Origin: Chloroflexota bacterium
GTDB lineage: Bacteria > Chloroflexota > Anaerolineae > Anaerolineales > Villigracilaceae
Direction of reading: 5' to 3'
Assembly: GCA_029782225.1 (NCBI GenBank)
Contig: JAKOVF010000370.1
Span: 30,190 to 94,189, forward strand
DNA length: 64,000 nt
Part shown: piece after piece, positions 8,881 to 17,374 of the stretch
How the letters are laid out: every line of letters begins with the position of its first letter
Numbering within the stretch: the stretch's first letter is position 1
Notes under the pieces: model-generated
What the model was told of the DNA's origin: nothing
The model's input: only the letters and a program-made list of their open reading frames with translations
Databases searched by the model: none
Translations under genes and position numbers: made by a program

Positions 8881-9341
8881 TACTGTCTGTAAACGGGAGC
8901 AGGTATGAAGTCCAGGCAGGGACGCGCACGTTGGTCGAAGTCCTGCGCGATGACTTGAATCTGGTTGGTACGAAGGAAGGCTGCGGGGTTGGCATGTGCG
9001 GAGCATGCACAGTGTTAGTGGATGGCAAGCCGCTTAGCGGCTGCCTGGTACTGGCCGAGCAGGTGGCGGGAAAGGAAATCCTGACGATAGAAGGATTGAG
9101 CCAGGATGAGAGTCTGCATCCAGTTCAGCAGGCGTTTCTGGAACAGGGCGCCTTCCAATGTGCGTATTGCACGCCAGGTTTTGTGCTGACCACGATTGCC
9201 TTGCTGAATGAAAAACCATCACCGAGCGATGAGGAAATTCGTGAGTATCTGGCGGGAAATCTGTGTCGTTGCGGTTCGTATCAGAATATTCTGCAGGCGG
9301 TGAAATCTGCGAGCGCAACGGGAGTCAAACACCATACCTGA
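8877..9341 (+). CDS. Molybdenum hydroxylase 2Fe-2S small subunit
   Basis: This 154-residue protein has the two-cluster arrangement of the family. C36, C41, C44 and C56 form the ferredoxin-like cluster. C95, C98, C130 and C132 form the second (CAYCTPGF, CRCGSY). It overlaps the large subunit by 4 bp and completes an FAD-Mo-FeS set in the order medium, large, small. It closely resembles the 1595-2113 product, apart from a shorter C-terminal tail. Confidence 0.95.
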   Translation: MILSVNGSRYEVQAGTRTLVEVLRDDLNLVGTKEGCGVGMCGACTVLVDGKPLSGCLVLAEQVAGKEILTIEGLSQDESLHPVQQAFLEQGAFQCAYCTPGFVLTTIALLNEKPSPSDEEIREYLAGNLCRCGSYQNILQAVKSASATGVKHHT

Positions 9342-9352
9342 GAGGAGGGTCG

Positions 9353-10387
9353 ATGCGCGCTTTGGTAAAGACAGCTAATGGGCAGGGAAATCTGGAATTG
9401 CGGGATGTTCCCGTTCCGCCGGTGGAGTCGGGTGAGGTGTTGATCCATGTGCGAGCATGCGGGATTTGCGGGAGTGATCTCAGGATACAGGATGGACAGC
9501 ATCCTTGCACACCGCCAGTAGTGATTGGACATGAGTTCGCTGGCGAAATTGCAGAACTTGGCGCAGGGGTTTCAACCTGGGCGGTGGGTGACCGCGTGGT
9601 CTCGGAGCAACACTTCAAAGCATGCGGGCATTGCCGTCAATGCCTGACGGGCAACGCGTTCGCCTGTATGTCCAAGCGCGCGCCGGGTTACTTTTCGGAT
9701 GGGGCATTCGCAGAATTCATCAGCGCGCCGGCGTGGTTGTTGCACCGCATCCCCGACAATTTGAACTTCGTCGAAGCAGCCTTTACTGAGCCTTCAGCAG
9801 TCGCTGCACATGGCATGTTGGACCGTACGGGAATCAATCCCGGGGATGTTGTTCTCATTTTAGGATGTGGCCCCATTGGACTGGTCGCCGCAAAAATGGC
9901 ACAAACTGTAGGTGCGTCGACGGTCATCATCACCGGTATTGACCGCGACGAAATTGCGCGTCTGCCCAAAGCCCGTGAATTGTGCATTGAGCATGTGGTC
10001 AATATAATGAAAGAGGATCTGGAAGGACTGGTCAATCGATTGACACACGGCGAAGGCGCAGATGTGGTGATTGAATTGTCGGGTGCGGTGCCCGCAATTT
10101 CACAGTCCTTTCAACTGGCGCGCCGACTGGGACGCGTTGGGATGATCGGGCAACCCCCCGTGGAAGAAGTCAAAATTCCATATCGCCAGGCGATGTTTCG
10201 GGCATTGACGGTCTCATTCAGCTACAGTTCAAAATTTACGAGTTGGGAAAGAGCCCTGTCGTTGTTCGAGCGCGGCGCGATCAAACCGTCGCAGTTTATC
10301 ACCCACGTTTTGCCGTTGGAAGAATGGTCGCGTGGATTTAACCTATCACGCAGTGGTGAGGCGGTGAAGGTGGTGTTGGAACCGTGA
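9353..10387 (+). CDS. Zinc-dependent medium-chain dehydrogenase (threonine/sorbitol dehydrogenase-like)
   Basis: This 344-residue MDR enzyme has full zinc sites. The catalytic Cys39 lies in CGICGSD, with H60 and E61 in GHE. The structural cysteines are C91, C94, C97 and C105. The cofactor motif GCGPIGLVAA lies in the Rossmann domain. The start at 9353 has a strong ribosome site (AGAGGAGG) 11 bp after the 2Fe-2S gene stop; the open frame upstream belongs to a shadow reading. It likely oxidises a polyol, sugar or secondary alcohol with NAD(P). The exact substrate cannot be assigned. Confidence 0.9.
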   Translation: MRALVKTANGQGNLELRDVPVPPVESGEVLIHVRACGICGSDLRIQDGQHPCTPPVVIGHEFAGEIAELGAGVSTWAVGDRVVSEQHFKACGHCRQCLTGNAFACMSKRAPGYFSDGAFAEFISAPAWLLHRIPDNLNFVEAAFTEPSAVAAHGMLDRTGINPGDVVLILGCGPIGLVAAKMAQTVGASTVIITGIDRDEIARLPKARELCIEHVVNIMKEDLEGLVNRLTHGEGADVVIELSGAVPAISQSFQLARRLGRVGMIGQPPVEEVKIPYRQAMFRALTVSFSYSSKFTSWERALSLFERGAIKPSQFITHVLPLEEWSRGFNLSRSGEAVKVVLEP

Positions 10388-10399
10388 AAGTTTCTGGAG

Positions 10400-10445
10400 T
10401 CCGAAGTCTCCCGACTTCGGAATTCCAACGACAGGAGTCGTTGGA
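10400..10445. repeat. Intergenic double-hairpin palindromic repeat, copy 2
   Basis: Two adjacent near-perfect hairpins lie here: TCCGAAGTC / GACTTCGGA (10400-10421) and TCCAACGAC / GTCGTTGGA (10424-10445). Copy 1 at 2581-2629 has the same two-stem order and the same core words (GACTTCGGA, TCCAAC). Differences between copies are mostly compensated within each stem, which argues that the structure is maintained. Confidence 0.75.
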
Positions 10446-10469
10446 GTCCACTTTCGAGAGGAGAATGCT

Positions 10470-11537
10470 ATGACAATCCCCAAAACCATGAAAGCCGCGG
10501 TGTTGTTCAATTTCGGTGATCTGCGAGTCACTGAAGTGCCCGTGCCTTCGCTGGGTGCCGGCGAGGCGCTGGTCAAAGTTCATTCGGTTGCGATTTGTGG
10601 AAGTGATCCCGCCATTATCGCCAGAGGCTGGAAGGGCTATCCCAAACTTGGTGAATTCATCCCGGGCCATGAGTTCACCGGCACGGTGGTTGCCATCGCT
10701 CCTGATGTGACCGAACTCAAGGAAGGCGACCGTGTGGCCGTCGAGCCCCACAAAGGTTGCGGGCGCTGCGAGAACTGCCTGCGCGGGCTGTACACCACCT
10801 GCCTGAATTATGGCAATTATGAAAAGGGACATCGTCATTATGGCTTCAGCACCAACGGTGGATACGCCGAGTACGCGGCCTGCCACGTCAACACGCTGCA
10901 TAAAATTCCTGAAAGCATTTCCTTCGAACATGGCGCGTTGCTGACTGGTGCGGCGACTGTCCTGTACGGATATGACCGCATCGGATGGGTTCGTCCCGGC
11001 GAAACTGTGGTGGTAACAGGACCTGGCTCGATTGGGTTGATCTCGGCGCACATCGCCAAAGTCCTCGGCGCAGGACGCGTGGTCCTGACCGGCACACGCG
11101 CGGACCGTCTGGCGGTCGGTCGTCAAATGGGCGTGGATGTTACCCTCAACATTCACGAGGTCAATGTCCGCGAGAAAGTTATGGAACTGACGAACGGCAT
11201 CGGCGCAGACATGGTCGTCGAATGCAGCGGCCAGCCCGGACCCGCGTCCGAAGCACTGGAAATCGTCCGTAAGAATGGACGCATCTCCTATAACGGTATC
11301 TATCACGAGCAGGTCACACTTCAGCTCGATAAAATCGTCCAGTGGAACCTGCTCATCACCGGGCCCAAAGCCGAAGGGATGTTGAACCTCGAGCGTGCGA
11401 TCCCGCTGATGGCAGACGGACGTATCAATCTCAAGCCGTTGCACACGCATACATTCTGCCTCGATGAGATCAACCAAGCCTTCGACACATTTACGGGCCG
11501 CGTGGGCGGCGCGATCAAGGTGATGGTTCAACCGTAA
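10470..11537 (+). CDS. Zinc-dependent medium-chain dehydrogenase (polyol/sugar dehydrogenase-like)
   Basis: This 355-residue MDR enzyme has catalytic C43 in AICGSD and H67/E68 in GHE. The structural zinc ligands are C97, C100, C103 and C111. The nucleotide motif is TGPGSIGLISA. A good ribosome site (GAGAGGAG) precedes the ATG. Together with the gene at 9353 it makes a pair of full-zinc dehydrogenases directly upstream of a KDG-type kinase and a KDPG aldolase. This supports oxidation of a sugar or polyol as the entry step. The two dehydrogenases are clearly paralogous but not recent duplicates. Confidence 0.9.
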   Translation: MTIPKTMKAAVLFNFGDLRVTEVPVPSLGAGEALVKVHSVAICGSDPAIIARGWKGYPKLGEFIPGHEFTGTVVAIAPDVTELKEGDRVAVEPHKGCGRCENCLRGLYTTCLNYGNYEKGHRHYGFSTNGGYAEYAACHVNTLHKIPESISFEHGALLTGAATVLYGYDRIGWVRPGETVVVTGPGSIGLISAHIAKVLGAGRVVLTGTRADRLAVGRQMGVDVTLNIHEVNVREKVMELTNGIGADMVVECSGQPGPASEALEIVRKNGRISYNGIYHEQVTLQLDKIVQWNLLITGPKAEGMLNLERAIPLMADGRINLKPLHTHTFCLDEINQAFDTFTGRVGGAIKVMVQP

Positions 11538-11561
11538 GAAGAACGATCTCATCATTATTCC

Positions 11562-11619
11562 CGCCAGATTTCACCGATTTCCTAAAAACAATCTGCGTAA
11601 TCTGCGAAATCTATGGATG
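11562..11619. repeat. Short dispersed repeat abutting the sugar kinase start
   Basis: The stretch contains ATCTGCGTAATCTGCGAAAT preceded by CAGATTTCACCGATTT, a pattern known from dispersed intergenic repeats in many genomes (recollection). It runs into the first codons of the longer reading of the next gene. This makes the internal ATG at 11625 the more likely original start. Confidence 0.45.
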
Positions 11620-11624
11620 TGCTT

Positions 11625-12620
11625 ATGACCGATATCGTCACCTTCGGCGAGACGATGATTCGCCTCTCTCCGCCCGACCACCTGCGACTTGAACAAACGG
11701 CTTCTCTCAACCTGTCGGCGGGCGGCGCAGAGTTGAATGTCGCCGCGGGCGTTGCGCGCCTGGGGCACAAAGCCGCGTATGTCAGCCGATTGCCCTCCAA
11801 TCCGCTGGGACGGTTGATCGCCAACAAAGCCCGCGAGTTTGGTGTCGATGTGAGTCACATGCTGTGGGCGGATGGAGAACGTGTTGGATTATATTTCGTC
11901 GAATACGGCGCGGAGCCGCGCCCCATCCGCGTATATTACGACCGTAAGGATTCCGCCTTCGCGCATATACAGCCTGGCATGATAGATTGGGCAGAGGTCT
12001 TACGCGGCGTTCGTCTATTCCACGTAGGCGGTATCACGCCAGCGTTGAGCGCGTCTGTATTTGAGTCTCAGAAAGAAGCAATGATCGCCGCGCACAGAGC
12101 AGGGTGTGACGTTAGCTATGATGTCAACTACCGCGCTGCGCTGTGGACCGTGGAAGAAGCACGAAAAGCCCAGCTCCCGTTGATGGAGCATGTGGACATT
12201 TTGATCACGTCGCTGCCTGACCAACCAAATATCACCGAGTTGCTGTCGGGATTAGAAGGCGACGATCCTGCAGCAGTCGCTCAACAGGTGGCCGACAAAT
12301 TTGGATTCAAGGCTGTGCTCGTAACAATGAGAAGGTCACTCTCCGCGCAACGGGCATCGCTGACTTCGCTTGCTATAACCAAAAATCAAATTTACACGGA
12401 CCGAAGCTATGAGGTCGAGACAATTGATCCGCTCGGCGGCGGAGATGCTTGCGTGGCGGGTTTCCTGACAGGCTATTTAGAAGGTGATATCCAGGTTGGT
12501 GTGCGTTTGGGCAATGCGTTTTCCGCTCTACAGCAAACCGCGCCAACGGATCTGCCCTGGCCGACACGTGATGAGGTTGAGGCATTGATCTTCGAAGGCG
12601 GGAGCAGCATGAGGCGCTGA
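11625..12620 (+). CDS. kdgK: PfkB-family sugar kinase, 2-keto-3-deoxygluconate kinase-like
   Basis: This protein of about 331 residues belongs to the ribokinase/PfkB fold. The N-terminal motif reads IVTFGETMIRLSPP and is followed by GGAELNVAAGVARLG. The catalytic C-terminal motif is DPLGGGDACVAGF, with the base Asp near residue 274. The start IVTFGE with MIRLSP is typical of 2-keto-3-deoxygluconate kinases. An alternative ATG at 11613 lies within a repeat, and neither start has a clear Shine-Dalgarno. The kinase would make 2-keto-3-deoxy-6-phosphogluconate, the substrate of the aldolase at 13539. That pairing strengthens the call, although the substrate within the family is an inference. Confidence 0.8.
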   Translation: MTDIVTFGETMIRLSPPDHLRLEQTASLNLSAGGAELNVAAGVARLGHKAAYVSRLPSNPLGRLIANKAREFGVDVSHMLWADGERVGLYFVEYGAEPRPIRVYYDRKDSAFAHIQPGMIDWAEVLRGVRLFHVGGITPALSASVFESQKEAMIAAHRAGCDVSYDVNYRAALWTVEEARKAQLPLMEHVDILITSLPDQPNITELLSGLEGDDPAAVAQQVADKFGFKAVLVTMRRSLSAQRASLTSLAITKNQIYTDRSYEVETIDPLGGGDACVAGFLTGYLEGDIQVGVRLGNAFSALQQTAPTDLPWPTRDEVEALIFEGGSSMRR

Positions 12621-12644
12621 AATAGGCGAGCAACAGGCAATGTA

Positions 12645-13532
12645 ATGACCGGTACATTATGGGCAACTATATCAGGAATTGGATTTGGTATCTTCCAGGC
12701 ATTCAACCGCCGCGCAGGGCGCGCCTTTGACGCGTATTTTTCAACGTTTATTCTGATTGCTACCAGCGCAATTATTCTTGCTGTTGCATCTGTGTTCACT
12801 GAGGATTTGAAGTTGCTGGCACGCGCGCCGATGATGGCTTACATCAACTTCGGGCTGGCGGGGCTTTTACATTTTTATGTTGGGTGGACATTTCTTTCCA
12901 TCAGCCAGAACGTGGTCGGCGCTTCGCGGACTGCGGTACTTTCAGGTTCGTCGCCGCTTTTCGCTTTGTTCATTTCGGCAATGGCTTTTGACGAGTTCCT
13001 GAGGTGGCCCGTTCTTACAGGAATTTTCATGTTGATGGCTGGTGTCTATCTGGTATCAGTCACCCATGATTCAAGCGGAAAATCCCGAAAGATGAACTGG
13101 CGAGATTCAATCTTTGGACTTGGAACGGCCCTGTGTTTTTCGATCAGCCCGATCTTCATTCGAGGCGGTTTGAAGGATTTACCTTCACCGTTGTTGGGCG
13201 TAACAATGGGCATGGGATTGTCGGCGCTCGCATATGGGGTCACTCTGCTGTTTAGACGAAAACAACTGATTTCAGAACCAATCACAACCGATGCGCTTTT
13301 CTTTCAACTTGTCGCCTCGGTCTTTGTTGGTTTATCCACATGGACGCGTTGGATCGCTTTCGATAAAGCTCCAGTAGGTGTGGTACTTTCATTGGGAAGG
13401 CTGAACGTGCCTGTAGTGATTTTGCTTACCCCTTTACTGGTCGGCAATGCTCAGGAGAATGTCACACCTCGTGTCTGGCTCGGTGCTGCTATGATTGTGG
13501 TTGGTTCGGTCATTTTGAATTTCTATGGATGA
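12645..13532 (+). CDS. EamA/DMT-family transporter
   Basis: This 295-residue integral membrane protein shows about ten hydrophobic segments in two similar halves, the usual size and plan of DMT-superfamily permeases. The first half contains a segment reading VVGASRTAVLSGSSPLFALF and the second an equivalent GVVLSLGRLNVPVVILLTPLL. It lies between the sugar-acid kinase and the KDPG aldolase, so it may move a sugar acid or pathway intermediate. Transport direction and substrate are unknown. Confidence 0.85.
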   Translation: MTGTLWATISGIGFGIFQAFNRRAGRAFDAYFSTFILIATSAIILAVASVFTEDLKLLARAPMMAYINFGLAGLLHFYVGWTFLSISQNVVGASRTAVLSGSSPLFALFISAMAFDEFLRWPVLTGIFMLMAGVYLVSVTHDSSGKSRKMNWRDSIFGLGTALCFSISPIFIRGGLKDLPSPLLGVTMGMGLSALAYGVTLLFRRKQLISEPITTDALFFQLVASVFVGLSTWTRWIAFDKAPVGVVLSLGRLNVPVVILLTPLLVGNAQENVTPRVWLGAAMIVVGSVILNFYG

Positions 13533-13538
13533 TTTTAC

Positions 13539-14189
13539 ATGCGATCACACTTCCAAGCTCTCAAACAAATCCTGGATGAAAAAATCATTGCCATTGTACG
13601 GCTTGATAGCGCCGAGCATTTCATCGAAGCAGCTACGGCGCTCAAGGCTGGTGGCATCTCAGTGGTTGAATTTACATGTTCCACGCCAGACGCGCTGGAA
13701 ATGTTGAAGAAAGTCGCCGTTCATTTTGACGATGAAATGTTGATCGGGGCCGGGACGGTCCTGGATTCGGAAACTGCGCGGTCTGCCATGCTCGCGGGCG
13801 CGGAGTTCATTGTTACTCCGACGGTCAGTCTCACCACAATTGAAATATGCAAACGTTATGGAAAGCCAATCGTTGCCGGCGCGATGACACCCACGGAAAT
13901 ATTGATCTCCTGGGAAGCAGGCGCGGATTTGATCAAGGTTTTTCCCGTCGATGCGATTGGCGGGCCTGACTACATCAAGGCCATCCTGGCGCCCTTGCCT
14001 CAACTTCGACTTGTGCCAACGGGCGGTGTCAGCGTGAAGAATGCCGCATCTTACCTCAAGGCCGGGGCCGTTTCCGTTGCTGTGGGAGGAAGCCTGGTGG
14101 ATAAAAGGGCCGCGATCAGCGGCGATTGGTCAACGATCAGTGCCGAAGCGCGGCGCCTGGTGGCAGAAGTTAGAAAGACAGTTGTATGA
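13539..14189 (+). CDS. eda: KDPG/KHG aldolase
   Basis: This 216-residue protein is of the class I KDPG aldolase family. The Schiff-base Lys is K133 in DLIKVFP. The catalytic Glu is E44 in VVEFTC, and R21 lies in IVRLDS. The conserved GAGTVLD and PTGGVS motifs are also present. It cleaves 2-keto-3-deoxy-6-phosphogluconate to pyruvate and glyceraldehyde 3-phosphate. It closes the catabolic cluster and follows the transporter by 6 bp. Together with the kinase it gives the lower half of an Entner-Doudoroff-type route. No dehydratase that would make the 2-keto-3-deoxy acid is seen in the window. Confidence 0.92.
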   Translation: MRSHFQALKQILDEKIIAIVRLDSAEHFIEAATALKAGGISVVEFTCSTPDALEMLKKVAVHFDDEMLIGAGTVLDSETARSAMLAGAEFIVTPTVSLTTIEICKRYGKPIVAGAMTPTEILISWEAGADLIKVFPVDAIGGPDYIKAILAPLPQLRLVPTGGVSVKNAASYLKAGAVSVAVGGSLVDKRAAISGDWSTISAEARRLVAEVRKTVV

Positions 14190-14491
14190 TCTGCCGCCTG
14201 AAGAAACGAGCCATTTTGAGCCAGATTTCATGCACGACAAAGTATATCCACAGACCAGACTCATCAAATCCGTTTATCATTGTGATGTCCTCCAGTGTGT
14301 TGGGCTTCCTCAGCAGAAATCCAATATCACACTTGAGGACTTTTCGACAATCATGGAACATCAGACCCTCGTAGGAGATTCAGGGGCTGTTAGACTTCCT
14401 GTAAAGCTGCTAAAATTTTTCTGTGCTTACTTGAGTACAACGCACTTTAGCATTTTCGGAAATGGGCTTGAGCTTATTGGAGGAGTCGAGA
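14190..14491. other. Gap without a supported gene
   Basis: The 302 bp between the aldolase and the ketosynthase are lower in GC than their surroundings. Short open frames exist on both strands, but none has a recognisable product or a convincing ribosome site. No clear terminator hairpin or consensus promoter was seen. The 3' end provides the leader and GGAGG ribosome site for the gene at 14492. Confidence 0.5.
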
Positions 14492-15727
14492 ATGTCTCAT
14501 GAGAGAGAACGAGTAGTTGTGACCGGGATGGGCGTTGCAAGCCCTTTGGGGTGCAATCTGTCTGAGTTCTGGGAAAAACTCGTAGCCGGTCACTCCGGCG
14601 TGGGTTTCTTGGAAGATGATACCTTTCCTGAACTACCTATAAAAATAGGGGCCATGGTCTGGGGGTATGATGAAACTCAGCACTTTGATAGTAAGGAAGC
14701 CAGGCGCATGAGTCGTTCATCCCAGCTGGGATTGGTCGCCGCGGCGGAGGCGATTTCAGAAGCGAAGCTGAAAGATGAGCAGACTGATCGCTGCGAAGTA
14801 GGAGTGCTGGTTGGCAGCTCGATCGGCGGTTTTAGCGGGTCTGATCCCTTCTTCAAGACTTTTTATACAGGCGGCCGTCTAAGTCCTTTTACGATACCCA
14901 TTTCAATGAACATTGGGCCAGGGGCCAATATCTCGATCAAGTATGGGTTTCAGGGACCACTGCTTAATGTAGATGCTGCATGTTCTACGGCCGCCCATTC
15001 CATTGGATATGCTTTTCAAATGATCCGTAGCGGAATGGTGGATGTGGCAATCACGGGTGCAGCAGACAGCCCATTTTCACCGGCCGTGGTGGGTGGATGG
15101 CTGGCATTACACGCGCTCTCGAGCCGCGTTGATTCCCCGGCAGAAGCCTGCCGTCCTTTCAGCGCTGACAGGGATGGCCTGGTTTTGGGCGAGGGAGCAG
15201 GCATCCTTGTGCTGGAAGCGGAGAGTCATGCAATCCGCCGCGGCGTTCCCATCCTTGCAGAGATCAAGGGCTACGGTGCGAGCGCGGATAGCAGTCATTT
15301 GACACAGCCAACGCCGATCGGACCGGCGCTGGCAATGAAACGGGCTTTGAAGGATGCGGGGTTGACTGTAGATGACGTTGATTACATCAACGCTCACGCC
15401 ACGGGAACAGAATGGAATGATAAAAATGAGACCCGGGCCATCAAGGATGTGTTCGGGGCGCGGGCATATGAAATTCCTGTGGTAGGCAACAAGGCGGCTC
15501 TGGGCCATTCGATTGCGGGCAGCGGGGCCCTGGAGTTGATCGGCTGTGTTCTCTCCCTGCGTGATCAGGTTGTACCGCCGACCATCAATTACAAAGTCCC
15601 TGATCCGGAATGCGATCTGGACTATGTGATCGATGGATGTCGAGAACTGCCCCTGCATAATGTGATGAGCAATTCATTTGCTTTTGGCGGGAGTAACGCG
15701 GTTCTGATCGTGGGCGAATATCACTAG
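14492..15727 (+). CDS. Beta-ketoacyl-ACP synthase II (FabF-like)
   Basis: This 411-residue protein is a complete decarboxylating ketosynthase with the Cys-His-His triad: C164 in DAACSTA, H302 in NAHATGT and H339 in ALGHSIAG. The ATG at 14492 follows GGAGG and starts MSHERERVVVTGMG, the family N-terminus. It would condense acyl-ACP with malonyl-ACP. It stands alone, not in a fatty-acid operon, and converges on the PKS/NRPS operon across the DUF2723 gene. It may serve general fatty-acid elongation, or supply or modify acyl chains for the nearby megasynthase; the latter is inference only. Confidence 0.9.
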   Translation: MSHERERVVVTGMGVASPLGCNLSEFWEKLVAGHSGVGFLEDDTFPELPIKIGAMVWGYDETQHFDSKEARRMSRSSQLGLVAAAEAISEAKLKDEQTDRCEVGVLVGSSIGGFSGSDPFFKTFYTGGRLSPFTIPISMNIGPGANISIKYGFQGPLLNVDAACSTAAHSIGYAFQMIRSGMVDVAITGAADSPFSPAVVGGWLALHALSSRVDSPAEACRPFSADRDGLVLGEGAGILVLEAESHAIRRGVPILAEIKGYGASADSSHLTQPTPIGPALAMKRALKDAGLTVDDVDYINAHATGTEWNDKNETRAIKDVFGARAYEIPVVGNKAALGHSIAGSGALELIGCVLSLRDQVVPPTINYKVPDPECDLDYVIDGCRELPLHNVMSNSFAFGGSNAVLIVGEYH

Positions 15728-15729
15728 CC

Positions 15730-17367
15730 GTGTCGGTTAAGCGATCCATCCCCATCCTGGTCTTCGTCCTGACGACCATCTTCTATCTTTATACACTTTC
15801 TCCCTCACTTGCCTGGGGAGATGGTGTGAGGCTGCAGAGCGAAGCCATCTCGGGCGAATCATTCATCCTTGCCGAGATGAAGAGTGACCAGTTTTCGCCC
15901 GATCCTTTTCCGTTCGCCAGGGTGGGCATCACTGCATGGGATCACCCCTTGTATATCGTTCTGGGTTACACCCTTGTCCAGGCATTTCCATCCATCGATC
16001 CTCTGTGGTTGGTGAACCTGATATCTGCCTTGTCTGGTGCCGCGGCGGTAACGCTTGTATTCCTGCTTGGCTACCAATTCACCTCTTCCCACCTGGCTGC
16101 CCTTTATGCTGCCGCATCTCTGGCGGTGTCGCATACTTTCTGGTGGCATTCATCAACGCCAGAGGTGTACACGCTTTTTGCCTTCCTGTTGCTGGCGAGC
16201 CTTTATTTCTTCCTTCGATTTGAAAGAACAGGCAACGTCTGGGCCTTGACAAGCAGTGCGTTCCTTTTGGGATTGGCTGCCACAGATCATGTACTGGCTT
16301 TCCTTGCACTTCCCGCACTTGCCCTTGATTTCCTCCTCTTCAGAAAACTGAGGGGAATCCAAATTCCTCATTGGCGGAAGCTTGTTCTTCCGATACCGGG
16401 TTTCCTGATTGGCTTTTCACTCTATATCGTCCAGTTCGTTCGCATGACCAGGAGCTTCCCAGTTTCTGAAGTGATGGGACCTGTGGTCGGCTCTACGTTC
16501 CTGAGCGGGCTCGCAGCATTCTCGCCGATGCTCCTCCTTGAGAGCCTGTTGACTTACCTGCTCTATCTATTTATACAGTTCGGGCCGATTGGAATTCTGC
16601 TTGGCGTGTTGGGAATCCGCCGCGTGTTTGACCCCGCAGAATCTTTTGCACGTAAAATCCTTTCAATGTATATTGTGTATGCCATATTCGGGATACTCTA
16701 TCGAGTCACCGATCAATTCGCGTTTTTCCTGACATCGCATGTGTTCTTTGCTTTGCTGATGGCAATAGGTTTGTCAGGCATCCTTGCCGGGCTTCAAACC
16801 AGACCTCGCTTCATCCTGGCCTTCGGCCTGCTTCTCATCATTTTGGCGACGCCACTCTTCTACAGTGCCCTCCCACCCCTGATGGAGAATAACGGTCTCA
16901 ATGATTCGACGCTGCGCATTCCTCAGATTGGACCCGGCCTTCGTGACGGCCTCGCGTACTACATTGACCCCAACAAACGTGGTGATTTCAACGCATACAA
17001 TTTTGGAAAAGACACCATCACAAAACTCGCCCCCAACTCTGTCGTGATCGCCGAGTGGTACACGGATACGGATGAGTATTTTGTTCTGCGTTACTTCACG
17101 GAAGTGAGGGGCCAACGGCCGGATGTGACCCTCTTTGGCTGGCCGACGGAAGATCCTTTTTCCTTTGACACACAGCTGGCCACGGACGCGATCAGCACTT
17201 CGTTCCCCCAACGCCCCGTTTATCTTGCGTCCCTGAGCGACCGGTTCTATGCTGCTTCCAGGCTGGTAGAAGCTTATTGCATTGTTCCCGAGAGCAATTT
17301 GTATCGCCTCTATCCCAGAGATGGGAGCACGCACCAATGCCTGGGCCCCGATTCCGTCTCTGAATGA
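15730..17367 (+). CDS. DUF2723 multi-pass membrane protein
   Basis: This 545-residue protein starts with GTG two bases after the ketosynthase stop. The N-terminal part shows the DUF2723 pattern: a first TM segment, then TLSPSLAWGDG with an acidic residue in the first loop, and later AWDHPLY. Roughly ten TM segments follow, and a soluble C-terminal domain begins near residue 390. The family is related to GT-C glycosyltransferases that use polyprenyl-phosphate sugars (family knowledge). A truncated relative lies at 60667-61425. It ends 7 bp before the convergent phosphopantetheinyl transferase gene, with no terminator between them. Confidence 0.85.
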   Translation: MSVKRSIPILVFVLTTIFYLYTLSPSLAWGDGVRLQSEAISGESFILAEMKSDQFSPDPFPFARVGITAWDHPLYIVLGYTLVQAFPSIDPLWLVNLISALSGAAAVTLVFLLGYQFTSSHLAALYAAASLAVSHTFWWHSSTPEVYTLFAFLLLASLYFFLRFERTGNVWALTSSAFLLGLAATDHVLAFLALPALALDFLLFRKLRGIQIPHWRKLVLPIPGFLIGFSLYIVQFVRMTRSFPVSEVMGPVVGSTFLSGLAAFSPMLLLESLLTYLLYLFIQFGPIGILLGVLGIRRVFDPAESFARKILSMYIVYAIFGILYRVTDQFAFFLTSHVFFALLMAIGLSGILAGLQTRPRFILAFGLLLIILATPLFYSALPPLMENNGLNDSTLRIPQIGPGLRDGLAYYIDPNKRGDFNAYNFGKDTITKLAPNSVVIAEWYTDTDEYFVLRYFTEVRGQRPDVTLFGWPTEDPFSFDTQLATDAISTSFPQRPVYLASLSDRFYAASRLVEAYCIVPESNLYRLYPRDGSTHQCLGPDSVSE

Positions 17368-17374
17368 TTTTTCC

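Noticed and set aside
14170..14361. Short minus-strand and plus-strand open frames in the gap before the ketosynthase
   Set aside because: Three overlapping frames look equally plausible, none has a ribosome site or known motif, and the stretch is probably non-coding.
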